The notes: generated by a model from the sequence alone, not told the origin. Shown: positions 37,221 through 46,384, counted from the stretch's first letter. The stretch is DNA of 64,000 nucleotides from Aminobacter sp. AP02 (GCF_003148805.1 NZ_QGGX01000001.1:248001-312000); one strand, 5' to 3'. Program-made: numbers and translations.

Positions 37221-38687
37221 TCAGAGCGGTATGCCGAGCAGCGGCCAGACAAAGACCGCGAAGGCCCCGAGCAAGGCGACGAAGGGGATAAAAAGCAGCG
37301 CTGAAAGCCACAGCAAATCACGTGCCGAAAAGGCCGGCGGCTCGATGCCGCCGAACAATGTCACCGGCTTGGCCGACACCATCAGCGTCTGGCAAAAGCC
37401 ACTGCCGAGCGTGACGACCAGGATCATCGCGGCAGGATTCACGCCGAGCCCGGCAAGCGGCAGCGCCAGCGCCGGAATGAGTACCGTTGCGCGCGCGGTG
37501 CGCGAGGTGATGACGATATGGGCGAGGGCGGAGACGGTCGCGGCAAAGCCGATCAGGATCCAGGGAGCAGGCGCGACCGAATTTTGGAAGGCCGCCATCA
37601 CGCGATCGACCACCAGCTTCGCCGCACCTGACACAAGCAGTGCCTCGCCGATGACGAGCGTGGCAGCAAGAAACAGCAGCAGGTTCCATTCGACGCCCTT
37701 GAGCGCGGCCTTGAAGGCGATGCCCGAGACGGCTTTCGAGGCCACGACCAGAGCACCCACGAGTGCGACGATTGGCAGGCCGATGCCGTGGAAGCTGCCG
37801 GTGGCCCAAAGCGCGACAGTCGCTCCAACCACGGCGAGAATGGTCTTGTCGCGGTTGGAGAATGTATTTGCCGCTCCCTTGCCATGCGTCACCAGCGTTT
37901 TGCGATCATCTCCGTCGAGGAAAACAAACAGGATCAGGCCACAGGCAATGAGGCTGGAGATGAGCGCGAAGGGCGCGCTCAGCATCGTCCAGGTGGCGAA
38001 GTCGACGGACTGACCCGAAACGCGCCGGATCGCATCGGCCGCCACCAGATGAGCACCAGCGCCCGTCAGCGAAGCGGCAGCGGAAAGCAGGATCGTCGAT
38101 GGAAACAGCAAGGCAAGCGCGCGCGTCACGCTTGGCCTGCCGATAGCAGTGGATAGGCTCAGGAAGATCGGCATCAGGATCGCCGCGCGTGCCGATGTCG
38201 ACGGCACCAGGAACGCGGTCAGGAAGATCGCGCCCGTCGTTGCCCAAAAAATGCCTTGCACGGTTCGGAACGGAGCGAGCATGCGAAAGGCACAGCGCTC
38301 GGCAAGCCCGGTCTGCTTCAACACCGCGCCGATGACAAAGGCGGCGAGCATCAGCACCACGATCTCGCTGCCGAGTGCCGAAAAAAACGCCTGCTCGCCG
38401 ACTGCGCCCGCCAGAACCAGCGCCAGCGCACCCGCCAATGCAACCGGCGTTTCCGGCAGGTCCATGACAGTCCAGGCGATCAGAGTGGCGGCGAATACTG
38501 AGAGTGCGACGCGCATGTCGGTCGAAAGGCCGTCGATGCTGGCAAAGAAGGCAAAGATCACGAAAGCGATCAGCAATGCTCCCACCAGGATGCGTACCAG
38601 GCGCAGCGAAATCTGCCGTTCATTTGGGATGCTCGCAACGGCGACCAAAAGACCGTCGTCGGCGGGCAGAGCCAGGTTGTTCGACAT
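37221..38687 (-). CDS. Anion/sodium symporter, SLC13 (DASS/CitT) family
   Basis: A 488-residue membrane protein with about 12 hydrophobic segments and the SLC13 repeats (for example LVPSTSARAAILMPIFL and HIVITSRTARATVLIPAL). These carry the Ser/Thr-containing hairpin regions that bind the carboxylate and Na+. The start at ATG 38687 is preceded by AGGAGAG; longer frames upstream lack such a site. Substrates of the family are di- and tricarboxylates or other small anions. The neighbouring glycerate kinase makes glycerate or tartronate-type acids attractive, but this is inference. Confidence 0.85.
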   Translation of the reverse strand: MSNNLALPADDGLLVAVASIPNERQISLRLVRILVGALLIAFVIFAFFASIDGLSTDMRVALSVFAATLIAWTVMDLPETPVALAGALALVLAGAVGEQAFFSALGSEIVVLMLAAFVIGAVLKQTGLAERCAFRMLAPFRTVQGIFWATTGAIFLTAFLVPSTSARAAILMPIFLSLSTAIGRPSVTRALALLFPSTILLSAAASLTGAGAHLVAADAIRRVSGQSVDFATWTMLSAPFALISSLIACGLILFVFLDGDDRKTLVTHGKGAANTFSNRDKTILAVVGATVALWATGSFHGIGLPIVALVGALVVASKAVSGIAFKAALKGVEWNLLLFLAATLVIGEALLVSGAAKLVVDRVMAAFQNSVAPAPWILIGFAATVSALAHIVITSRTARATVLIPALALPLAGLGVNPAAMILVVTLGSGFCQTLMVSAKPVTLFGGIEPPAFSARDLLWLSALLFIPFVALLGAFAVFVWPLLGIPL

Positions 38688-38955
38688 CGGCCACTCTCCT
38701 TGAATACGCGATGCGGCCAAATGATCATTAGCGCACCGTGCCGGTTGTGTTGTCGCCAGGGAGAACGGCTTGCCAGGCGCGTTATTCCACGCCGGCAAAT
38801 GAATCTTTTCGTCGCTATCGAGAGGGAAACCACCATCGGAAGGGGGCCATTTGGGACTTCTCGCCCCAACCTCAGCAGCGAAAATGCCATCTCTTCTGGA
38901 ATTCCGTCTTCGGTTTCGAAGCGGGGTCCCAGCCTCAATCCAATGAGAGGCAGAC

Positions 38956-40020
38956 GTGGCACGAAGCGCAATACTCCCAGTAGCCAGCAAGCCCACTTGG
39001 CCGGCAGGACATCGTGGCCATCAGGCGCGAGCCGAGATCAGGCCAAAGGCCGCCGAGGTCCAGGACATCCTCATTCTCGTCGTCGACGGGTTTTCGTTGA
39101 TGAGTCTGTCGGGGCTGATCGAGCCGCTCAAGCAGGCCAATGACATTGCGCAGCAGGGGCATTTCCGATGGCGCACGATCGGCATCGAACGGGCGCAGGC
39201 GACCTCGTCTTCGGGCATATCGGTGAAGCTGGATGGCTGTCTTGGCGAACAGCATTCGGGCAGTTTCCATGGACTGCCCGCAACGATCCTGATTTGTGCC
39301 GGCGAGGATGTCGAAAACCATGCCAGTTGGCAGATCCGCTCGTTTCTCCATCGGATGAAACGCTGGGGCGTTTCGATCGGCGGGGTAGGCACCGGGGCAT
39401 GGCTGGTGGCAGACGCCGGGCTGCTTGCCGGGCGCGACTGCACCATCCATTGGAGCAAGATCCCGGCCTTCGCCGAAAAGTTCCGCGACGCCAGGATCGA
39501 CAACAGGTTGATACAGCAGGACGAGAATATCTACACATGCGCCGGCGAGATGGCAGCCTTCGACATGTCGATAGGCATGATCAACAGGATCATCGGCCAC
39601 GAAACCGGCCGACGCGTCAGCAATCATTTCGTCACGGATCTGGCGCGCGCGCCCAACGACCGCCAACGGCTACCCAAGGCACTCAAGTATCGCACGCCGG
39701 GTGATCCCATGGTCCGCGCCATCGCCTTGATGGAAAGCAACATCGCGACACCCAAGACTATGGGCGAGATCGCAACGCAGACCGGCCTTTCACGCCGCCA
39801 ACTCGAACGCCTTTTCAAGCAGCATCTCGACAGCACGCCTTACCACTACTACCTCACGCTGCGGCTCGACTGGGCGCGGGACCTGCTGCGCCAGACCAGA
39901 ATACCGATCACCGAGGTTGCGATCGCTTCTGGGTTCACCAGCACGTCGCAATTTTCCAAGTCGTTTAAGGATGCCTATGCTTGCCGGCCGTCGGATCTAC
40001 GCCAGATTAGTGCTGTGTAG
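38956..40020 (+). CDS. GlxA-type AraC-family regulator (GATase1-like N-domain)
   Basis: A 354-residue regulator starting at GTG 38956 (GAGAGG upstream). Residues about 35-220 form a DJ-1/PfpI-like domain (VQDILILVVDGFSLMSLSGL, then GVGTGAWLVADAGLL). The C-terminal AraC helix-turn-helix covers about 255-350 (GLSRRQLERLFKQHL, then FTSTSQFSKSF). Known members GbdR and CdhR control glycine betaine and carnitine catabolism, so a regulator of this type beside an MttB-family gene fits quaternary-amine metabolism. That link is inferred. It is divergent from the SLC13 transporter. Confidence 0.85.
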   Translation: MARSAILPVASKPTWPAGHRGHQARAEIRPKAAEVQDILILVVDGFSLMSLSGLIEPLKQANDIAQQGHFRWRTIGIERAQATSSSGISVKLDGCLGEQHSGSFHGLPATILICAGEDVENHASWQIRSFLHRMKRWGVSIGGVGTGAWLVADAGLLAGRDCTIHWSKIPAFAEKFRDARIDNRLIQQDENIYTCAGEMAAFDMSIGMINRIIGHETGRRVSNHFVTDLARAPNDRQRLPKALKYRTPGDPMVRAIALMESNIATPKTMGEIATQTGLSRRQLERLFKQHLDSTPYHYYLTLRLDWARDLLRQTRIPITEVAIASGFTSTSQFSKSFKDAYACRPSDLRQISAV

Positions 40021-40079
40021 CGTAAGGTTGGCGTAGGTGGCTTGCTGTTGGTTGCAAATTTCCGCACAAGCGCTAACCA

Positions 40080-40871
40080 ATGTGGCGACGCTCGAACCGG
40101 ATCAATATGGCTCTATCTTCGATGACTGAAGCAAAGCGTGGCCCGAAGGCCGGGAAACGGTCGGCCGCGCCAGCCAGCCAGGCCATGGACCAGGCGGCGC
40201 AGGATGCCGAGAATCATCCGAAGATGGCGGCGCGCAAGAACTCGCTGACCGAGCGCGCCTACCAGGAGATCAAGAGCCGCATCCTGACCGCGCAATACGA
40301 GCCCGGCCAGTTTCTGCAGGAGAACGCGATTTGCGACGACATCGGCATCGGCCGCACGCCGGTGCATCAGGCGTTGCAGCGGCTGATGCAGGAGGACTTG
40401 CTCGAAGTTATCCCGCGCAAGGGCATCCTGATCCGGCTGGATTCGCTCAACGAGATCATGATGGCGCTGGAAATCCGCAGCGTTCTCGAACCGCATTGCG
40501 CGGCAAAGGCGGCCACTCGGCTGACGCAGGCCGAACTGGCCGAACTGCGCCAGATCCTCGACGAGACGATCACCGCGATGAAAAGCGGCTCCAAGGACGC
40601 GCTGATGGTGCGCGACCGGCGCTTCCACTCGATCGTCACAGGTGCCGCCGGCAACCCTTTGATCGCCGACTTCCTGCAGCCGGTGCATGAGCGGCTCAAC
40701 CGCCTGTGGTTCCAGCCACAATGGTCGCCGCAGGACTTTGCCCTGACCGAGGGCGAGCACGAGGCGATTTACGAAGCGCTTGCGGCGCGCGATCCCGAAC
40801 GTGCCGGCAACGCGATGCGCGAACACATCCGCTCGCTGCACGAGCGGCTGCTGTCGTCCAGCCGCGGTTAG
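40080..40871 (+). CDS. GntR-family regulator, FCD subfamily
   Basis: A 263-residue regulator. A basic N-terminal extension (about residues 1-50) precedes the winged helix at about 56-120 (ENAICDDIGIGRTPVHQALQRL, then IPRKGILI). The helical FCD ligand-binding domain follows (about 125-255), with Asp/His metal-site candidates in DRRFHSIVTGAAGNP. Starts at 40107 and 40122 are also possible. It lies upstream of and parallel to the MttB-like gene and is the leading candidate to regulate it. FCD regulators usually bind carboxylic acids. Confidence 0.85.
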   Translation: MWRRSNRINMALSSMTEAKRGPKAGKRSAAPASQAMDQAAQDAENHPKMAARKNSLTERAYQEIKSRILTAQYEPGQFLQENAICDDIGIGRTPVHQALQRLMQEDLLEVIPRKGILIRLDSLNEIMMALEIRSVLEPHCAAKAATRLTQAELAELRQILDETITAMKSGSKDALMVRDRRFHSIVTGAAGNPLIADFLQPVHERLNRLWFQPQWSPQDFALTEGEHEAIYEALAARDPERAGNAMREHIRSLHERLLSSSRG

Positions 40872-40928
40872 AGCTGCGGATCAACCTGCTCTCGAAGCTT
40901 CCCCTGCCTCCTGATCCAGACGCGGGCT

Positions 40929-40959
40929 ACCCGCCAAAACTTGGCGGGTGCCAAATTGG
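40929..40959. promoter_or_regulatory. Inverted repeat pair upstream of the MttB-like gene
   Basis: A perfect repeat ACCCGCCAA-N3-TTGGCGGGT (40929-40949) is followed at once by CCAAATTGG (40951-40959), itself symmetric. No T-run follows, so it is not a classic terminator. It lies 58 bases after the GntR stop and about 127 bases before the MttB-like start, suiting an operator for the GntR regulator. Confidence 0.45.
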
Positions 40960-41085
40960 ACTATTGGGAGCGGCCGCTCTCTCGCAATGTCGAGGTGAAC
41001 CTGCGCGGCATTGACTGACCATTCGCTCTTTTGCCGCCGCAGCCGATCCGGGCCCGTTGGGGCCGCAGCAATGGCGGGAAGCGAT

Positions 41086-42612
41086 ATGGACAGTCCGACA
41101 AGCAGGCGCGGCGGCGCCGCAAATCGCCGTGAGGCGCTGGCGCGACGCGGCAATGTGCAGCGTTCGGTGCTACAGAACGAGTTGCCGGCCTACTCGATCC
41201 TCGATGACGAGCGCAGCGACCGCGTGCTCGAACTCGCCTTCACTATCCTGGAGACGGTCGGCATCGAGTTCCGCCACCCCGAGGCGCCAGGCCGCTGGCG
41301 CAGCGTTGGTGCCGATGTCGAGGGCGCGCGTGTCCGCATCAAGCGAGACCTGCTGCTCAAGCTGATCGAGACAGTGCCGTCTGAGATCACGCTCAATGCC
41401 CGCAACCCGGAGCGCACGATCACGCTGTGCGGCCCACGCACGGCGTTCAGCGGCTCCTACGGCGCGCCGCACGTGCTCGACTTCGACAATGTCCGCAAGT
41501 CGAGCACGCTGGAGCACCTGCAGAACTTCACCAAGCTGGCGCACCAGGCCAAGACCATCCAGATCAATGGCGGTGTGCTGGCCGAGCCGCAGGATGTCGA
41601 TGTCCGATTGCGGCATCTGCATCTGGTTGGCGAACCGCTGCTGCTTTCCGACAAGCCCTATATGGGCGCGGTGACCTCGCGCACGGCAGCCAACGACACT
41701 GTCAGGCTGTCGCAGCTGGTATTCGGCGAGGAGTTTGTCGATACCAACACGGTGGTCGGCTCGCTGATCAACTGCAACACGCCGCTCGTCTGGGACGAGG
41801 CGATGATCAACGCCCTGGAGATCTATTCGCGCGCTAACCAGGCGGTGATCTGCACGCCCTTCATCATGGGCGGCGCCAGCTCTCCTGTTTCGACGGTCGG
41901 CGCGTGCGCCATGATCATCGCCGAAGCGCTGACCGGCATGGCCTATTCGCAGATTATCCGCAAAGGCGCGCCGGCGATCTTCGGCTGCGTCGCCCAGACC
42001 ATCTCGATGAAATCGGGCGCGCCGCTGCAGGGCAGCCCCGAACCGGTACTGATGAACCTGATCGTCGGCCAGATCGTACGCAAGCTTGGCCTTGTCTGGC
42101 GCGCCTCGGGCCTGTGGTCGACGGCCAAGGTGCCCGACATGCAGGCCGGCTATGAATCCATCATGTCAACCTGGGGCTACATGTTGGGGCAGGCCAACTG
42201 GATCATCCATGCGGCCGGCATGGTCGAGGGTGGGCTGGCCATCAGCTATTCGAAGTTCGTGCAGGACGTCGAGCAGATCGACATCCTTTACGAGATCTTC
42301 AAGCAGCCGCGCTTCGACGACCTTGACGAGGTTCTGGAAACGTTGATCAAGGTCGGCCCGGGAGGGCATTTCCTCGGCGAGGCCCATACCCGCAAGAACG
42401 CGTTTTACATCCCCGAACTCTCAGACGCCAACAGCTACGAGCAGTGGCGCGACGAAGGGCGCCGGGACGCGCACCAGGTCGGCCTCGACCGTGCCCGCAA
42501 ACAGCTCGACGAATACCAGGCCCCGTGGATCGACGACGGCCTGAAGGATAGCATCACCGATTTCATGGCCCGGCGGTCCAGGGAAATCCTCAGTGGAGAC
42601 TTTGAGCAATGA
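41086..42612 (+). CDS. MttB-superfamily (trimethylamine methyltransferase-like) corrinoid methyltransferase, non-pyrrolysine
   Basis: A 508-residue member of the COG5598 family, which transfers a methyl group from a methylated amine to a corrinoid protein. Typical segments are FTILETVGIEFRHPEA near the N-terminus, HVLDFDNVRKSSTLEHL, and in the C-terminal half GQANWIIHAAGMVEGGLAISY. The frame has no internal TAG, so it lacks the pyrrolysine of archaeal and some bacterial MttB. It therefore belongs to the quaternary-amine branch, which includes glycine betaine, proline betaine and carnitine demethylases. ATG 41086 has GGGAA 7 bases upstream; 41071 is an alternative. A 4-base overlap couples it to the M24 protein. 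A full-size corrinoid protein is encoded at 60159-60866. The substrate is unknown. Confidence 0.88.
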   Translation: MDSPTSRRGGAANRREALARRGNVQRSVLQNELPAYSILDDERSDRVLELAFTILETVGIEFRHPEAPGRWRSVGADVEGARVRIKRDLLLKLIETVPSEITLNARNPERTITLCGPRTAFSGSYGAPHVLDFDNVRKSSTLEHLQNFTKLAHQAKTIQINGGVLAEPQDVDVRLRHLHLVGEPLLLSDKPYMGAVTSRTAANDTVRLSQLVFGEEFVDTNTVVGSLINCNTPLVWDEAMINALEIYSRANQAVICTPFIMGGASSPVSTVGACAMIIAEALTGMAYSQIIRKGAPAIFGCVAQTISMKSGAPLQGSPEPVLMNLIVGQIVRKLGLVWRASGLWSTAKVPDMQAGYESIMSTWGYMLGQANWIIHAAGMVEGGLAISYSKFVQDVEQIDILYEIFKQPRFDDLDEVLETLIKVGPGGHFLGEAHTRKNAFYIPELSDANSYEQWRDEGRRDAHQVGLDRARKQLDEYQAPWIDDGLKDSITDFMARRSREILSGDFEQ

Positions 42613-43832
42613 CCAGCTTTGACGCCGTGGCCGTGGCAAGACCCGATTCATCCGCGTGGAGCTTGCATGCGCTGCGCGAGTATCGTCTGGCGCGGCTACG
42701 CGAGCAGATGATGGCAAACGACCTCGCCGGCATGGTGCTGTTTGATTCCGTCAACCTGCGCTACGCCACTGACACCACCAACATGCAGGTCTGGGGCCAT
42801 CACAATCCTGTCCGCTATGCCTTTGTCGCTGCACAGGGTCCGGTGATCGTATTCGATGCAACGACCATGCTGCATCTCTATGAGGGCTTCGACCTTATAG
42901 ACGAACTCCGGCCGTGCATTCCCTGGACCTATTTTACCGCCGGCCCCCGTTTCGAGGAAAACGCCAAGGCCTGGGCTGCCACCATCGCCGACCTGGTGCG
43001 CGAACATGGGGGTGGCAACAAACGCCTCGGCGTCGACCGCATCAACCCTTTCGGTGTGTGGGCGCTGGAACGCGAGGGCATCCAGGTCGTCGAAGGTCAG
43101 GGCATCATCGAGCACGCCCGGGTGATCAAGTCGCATGACGAACTTTGCGCCATGCGCTGCGCGATCGCCACTGCCGAGGACGGCATGGAGCGCATGCGTG
43201 AGGGGCTCCACCCCGGCGCCAGCGAGCGCGAGGTCTGGTCGATCCTGCACAAGCGCAACATCGAACTTGGCGGCGAGTGGCTGGAGGGGGCGTTGTTTTG
43301 CTCCGGCCCGCGCACCAATCCTTGGTTCAAGGAAGCCAGCGACCGCCGCATCGAAAACGGCGACATCGTCGCCTTCGACACCGACCTGATCGGCAATTAC
43401 GGCTATTGCGCCGATATCTCGCGCAGCTGGATCTGTGGTGACGCAAAACCGACCGCCGAGCAGGACTATCTCTACAAGACGGCGATCGAGCACCTCGACA
43501 TCAACATGGCGATGGTCAAGGCCGGGCTGACCTTTGGCGAGTTCGCCGAAAAGTCGGAAAACCTGCCGGACAGGTTCCGGCGCCAGCAATATGTCTGCGC
43601 CGCCCACGGCATCGGCATGTGCGACGAGTACCCGCAGATCCTGTACTGGCGCGACTACAAGAACTTCGGTTTCGACGGCGTGCTGGAAGCGGGCATGACG
43701 ATCTGCGTCGAGAGTTATGTCGGCGAAGTTGGCGGCCGCGAAGGCATCAAGGTCGAGCAGCAGATCCTGGTGACCGAGGGGGGCTACGAACTTTTGTCCA
43801 AATACCCCATCGAGCTCTTGAACTCGCGCTGA
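42609..43832 (+). CDS. M24-family metalloprotein, DddP-like
   Basis: A 407-residue creatinase/aminopeptidase-P fold protein. Metal ligands are visible as Asp257, Asp259 (AFDTDLIG), Asp269 (CADISRSW), His333 (AAHGIGM), Glu368 and Glu383. As I recall DddP (DMSP lyase), its ligands Asp295, Asp297, Asp307, His371, Glu406 and Glu421 and catalytic Asp377 are spaced exactly as here with a constant offset of 38; the counterpart of Asp377 is Asp339. It may thus be a lyase or hydrolase on a small zwitterion rather than a peptidase. It overlaps the MttB-like gene by 4 bases, forming a two-gene operon closed by a terminator. Creatinase- or DoeA-like activity is an alternative. Confidence 0.82.
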   Translation: MTSFDAVAVARPDSSAWSLHALREYRLARLREQMMANDLAGMVLFDSVNLRYATDTTNMQVWGHHNPVRYAFVAAQGPVIVFDATTMLHLYEGFDLIDELRPCIPWTYFTAGPRFEENAKAWAATIADLVREHGGGNKRLGVDRINPFGVWALEREGIQVVEGQGIIEHARVIKSHDELCAMRCAIATAEDGMERMREGLHPGASEREVWSILHKRNIELGGEWLEGALFCSGPRTNPWFKEASDRRIENGDIVAFDTDLIGNYGYCADISRSWICGDAKPTAEQDYLYKTAIEHLDINMAMVKAGLTFGEFAEKSENLPDRFRRQQYVCAAHGIGMCDEYPQILYWRDYKNFGFDGVLEAGMTICVESYVGEVGGREGIKVEQQILVTEGGYELLSKYPIELLNSR

Positions 43833-43852
43833 GGCGTGGCGCATCAATAGAG

Positions 43853-43890
43853 AAAGGCCCGCGGTCTGGATGGAGCGCCGGCCTTTTTTT
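43853..43890 (+). terminator. Rho-independent terminator after the M24 gene
   Basis: An 11-bp stem with one C-C mismatch (43853-43863 with 43876-43886) followed by seven T (43884-43890). It separates the MttB-like/M24 operon from the next genes. Confidence 0.8.
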
Positions 43891-43920
43891 GATTTGAAGG
43901 ATGATGTCAGTCGTAGCCGC

Positions 43921-44214
43921 CTACCAAGGCTCGCCCATGCCCGACTGCGGGTGGTTGCTGCTTGTCACCGTCGCGCGCTCTGTTCCGCGGCTGTTGCGGT
44001 GTTTGAACCACAGCACCGGAAAGGCCAGCAGGAAGAACAGCGCCGAGCGGCTGGTTGCCATCGCCTTGAGGAAGGCGAGGAAATCATCTGGCGACATGTG
44101 CACCGTCGTCTGCATCGCCTGCGACCGGTGGCTGTTGATCAACAGCGTGGTGCCGTCACGTTCGATCCGGCCAAAGCGGAATTCGACATCCGCAAGCTTG
44201 CTGGTCACTCTCAT
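43921..44214 (-). CDS. Small hypothetical protein with one membrane segment
   Basis: A 97-residue frame starting at ATG 44214, with AGGGG about 8 bases upstream on the minus strand; an extension to 44325 is less likely. The first 60 residues are polar and look globular (VEFRFGRIERDGTTLLI, then VHMSPDDFLAFLKAM). They are followed by a hydrophobic segment (ALFFLLAFPVLWF) and a short basic, polar tail. I do not recognise a family. It is convergent with the M24 gene and divergent from the NTF2-like gene. Confidence 0.55.
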   Translation of the reverse strand: MRVTSKLADVEFRFGRIERDGTTLLINSHRSQAMQTTVHMSPDDFLAFLKAMATSRSALFFLLAFPVLWFKHRNSRGTERATVTSSNHPQSGMGEPW

Positions 44215-44443
44215 CCGGGTCCCCCTGAAATGCGGCGCACTCGCGGGGCGGAGGCCCGGCGGCTTGCCTTCGACCAGAATTGGGTCAGGCGACGCCATGG
44301 GTCGCTCAATAGGCATCGCCTGCATGACGGCCTAGTCACGAATGGGACAAGCATCGGACAGGGCCGCGTCCTAACAGATCACCATTCAGGACGCCTCCGT
44401 CTGGTCGGCCGGCGTCCCACATTCAGATATCGGGATTTCGAGC

Positions 44444-44818
44444 ATGTTTGCGACTGTCGAGGCGGTGGAAAAGGCCTTCTACAAGGCGATCGAAGATCAC
44501 GACCTTGGAGCCATGGAGCAGATCTGGGCGCAGGCCGACGACGTCATCTATGTCGGCCCGGACGGCAAGGCCTCGGTCGGCCGCGCGGCCGTGCTCGAGA
44601 CGTTGGCGCAGGCGTTCGCAACGGCGCCGCTGGTGCAGTTCGATCTGGAGCGTTCGGTCGAGTACGGCACCGACACGCTTGCTGTCAGGGTCAACCGCGA
44701 AAACGTCACCCTGGTCGAAAGCGACAAGAAGACCGCGCTCGTCGGCGCCAACAATTTTCGCCGCGAGGCCGATGGCTGGCGGGTCGTGCTGCATCAGGCG
44801 ACGCGTATCGCGGCGTGA
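44444..44818 (+). CDS. NTF2-like/SnoaL-fold small protein
   Basis: A 124-residue protein with the cone-shaped NTF2-like fold: an N-terminal helix (VEAVEKAFYKAIEDHDL), a WAQADDVIYVGPDG hairpin, and a final strand GWRVVLHQATRI. Family members are steroid-type isomerases, cyclases or small binding proteins and need not be enzymes. It precedes the aldehyde dehydrogenase by about 29 bases and is probably in its operon. Function unknown. Confidence 0.75.
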   Translation: MFATVEAVEKAFYKAIEDHDLGAMEQIWAQADDVIYVGPDGKASVGRAAVLETLAQAFATAPLVQFDLERSVEYGTDTLAVRVNRENVTLVESDKKTALVGANNFRREADGWRVVLHQATRIAA

Positions 44819-44847
44819 CGGCAGCTGGCAGCGGGAGGAATTCGAGC

Positions 44848-46380
44848 ATGATGTTTGACGCAGAGCAGGCTTTCCTGAAACTGGGAATAGAACGGCTTAA
44901 TTCGGGCGCCCATTGCAGCGCCGGCGGTTGGTCCGCTGCAAACAAGGACGACACATTCGCCGCGATCAATCCAGCGAACGAGACCGAGCTCGCACGGGTT
45001 ACCAACGCCACAAGAGTCGACTACTGCCGCATCGTCGAGTGCGCGGTTGCGGCACAAAAGCGCTGGCGCATGGTGCCCGCCCCGGTACGCGGCGAACTAG
45101 TCAACCGCATCGGCCAGTTGGTTGCAGAGTATCACGACGCGCTGGGCGCGCTTGTCTCGCTCGACACCGGCAAGTCGATCATGGAAGGCAAGGCCGAGGT
45201 CAAGGAAGTGATCGACATGGCGACGATGGCCGCCGGCCAGTCGCGCATGCTCTATGGCTTCACCCAGCAGTCGCAGCGCGAACGCCACCGCATGTATGAC
45301 CAGTGGCTGCCGCTCGGCGTCGCGGGCATCATCACCGCCTATAACTTCCCGGCGGCCGTCTGGGCCCAGAACGGGTTCCTCGCGGCCATCGGCGGCAACA
45401 CTGTGATCTGGAAGCCGAGCCCGAAAGTGCCGCTGACAGCGATCGGCCTGCAGCATCTCGCCAATCGTGCGATGACCGAGATGGGCCATGAAGGCGTGTT
45501 TTCGATGTTCGTCACCGAGGACAATTCGGTGGCCGAGAAGATGGTCGCCGATCCGCGCGTTGCGCTGGTGTCCTTCACCGGCTCGTCCGGCGTTGGCCAC
45601 AAGGTGGCGAATATCGTTGGCTCGACGCTCGGCCGTCGCTACATGCTCGAATGTTCTGGCAACAATGGCTGCATCGTCGATGAGACGGCCGACCTGGAGC
45701 TTGCCGCCGCTGCGATCGCCTTTGGCGCCGTCGGAACCACCGGCCAGCGCTGCACCAGCACGCGCCGCGTCATCGTTCACAAGAGCGTGTCGAGCCGGCT
45801 GGTCGAGCTGCTCGGCAAGGCGTTCTCACGTATCAAGGTCGGCGATCCCTCGGACAAGGACACACTGGTCGGCCCGCTTGTCGACAAAGGCGCGGTGGAG
45901 AAGTTCGAGGCCACGATCGCGGCTGCCACGGTGCTGGGCGGCAAGGTCGTGGCAGGTGGCAAGCGCATGCCGCGCGCCGGCTATTTCGTCGAACCGACAA
46001 TCATTATCGACGCTCAGAACGACTGGCCCTGCGTACAGGACGAGACCTTTGCACCGATCCTGTTCGTCATCGAATATGACGAGTGGGAAGACGCGCTGGC
46101 GATGCATAATGACGTCGCCCAGGGCCTCGCTTCCGGCCTCCACAGCACCAACATCACCAACATCGAATCCTTCCTGTCGGCCGAAGGCAGCGACTGCGGC
46201 ATCGCCAAGGTCAACATGGGCACGACAGGTGCCGATGTCGGCGCGGCGTTCGGCGGCGAAAAGGAAACCGGCGGCGGTCGCACTGCGGGCTCGGATGCGT
46301 GGAAAGGTTACATGCGCCGGCAAAGCGTGTGCGTGAACTGGAGCCGCGAGACGCCGTGGCGGCGCCTGGTCGAGGCCTGA
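44848..46380 (+). CDS. Aldehyde dehydrogenase, ALDH7 (aminoadipate-semialdehyde dehydrogenase)-like
   Basis: A 510-residue NAD(P)-dependent dehydrogenase. The catalytic pair is Glu268 (MLECSGNNG) and Cys302 (TTGQRCTSTRR); the TGQRCT context is typical of the ALDH7/antiquitin branch, which acts on amino-semialdehydes. VSFTGSSGVG is the cofactor loop. ATG 44848 follows GGGAGGAA; the frame stays open far upstream to 43870, but that region overlaps the NTF2-like gene. It is followed within 4 bases by a flavin oxidase. It could oxidise the aldehyde left after amine oxidation or ring cleavage. Confidence 0.88.
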   Translation: MMFDAEQAFLKLGIERLNSGAHCSAGGWSAANKDDTFAAINPANETELARVTNATRVDYCRIVECAVAAQKRWRMVPAPVRGELVNRIGQLVAEYHDALGALVSLDTGKSIMEGKAEVKEVIDMATMAAGQSRMLYGFTQQSQRERHRMYDQWLPLGVAGIITAYNFPAAVWAQNGFLAAIGGNTVIWKPSPKVPLTAIGLQHLANRAMTEMGHEGVFSMFVTEDNSVAEKMVADPRVALVSFTGSSGVGHKVANIVGSTLGRRYMLECSGNNGCIVDETADLELAAAAIAFGAVGTTGQRCTSTRRVIVHKSVSSRLVELLGKAFSRIKVGDPSDKDTLVGPLVDKGAVEKFEATIAAATVLGGKVVAGGKRMPRAGYFVEPTIIIDAQNDWPCVQDETFAPILFVIEYDEWEDALAMHNDVAQGLASGLHSTNITNIESFLSAEGSDCGIAKVNMGTTGADVGAAFGGEKETGGGRTAGSDAWKGYMRRQSVCVNWSRETPWRRLVEA

Positions 46381-46384
46381 GCCG

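Noticed and set aside
41086-42612. Pyrrolysine-containing MttB
   Set aside because: There is no in-frame TAG in the gene; it reads through to a TGA stop, so it belongs to the non-pyrrolysine branch.
43870-44847. A long in-frame extension upstream of the aldehyde dehydrogenase
   Set aside because: It would overlap the NTF2-like gene and the terminator after the M24 gene, its residues look like random Arg/Gly-rich translation, and a good ribosome site sits at 44830-44840 before ATG 44848.
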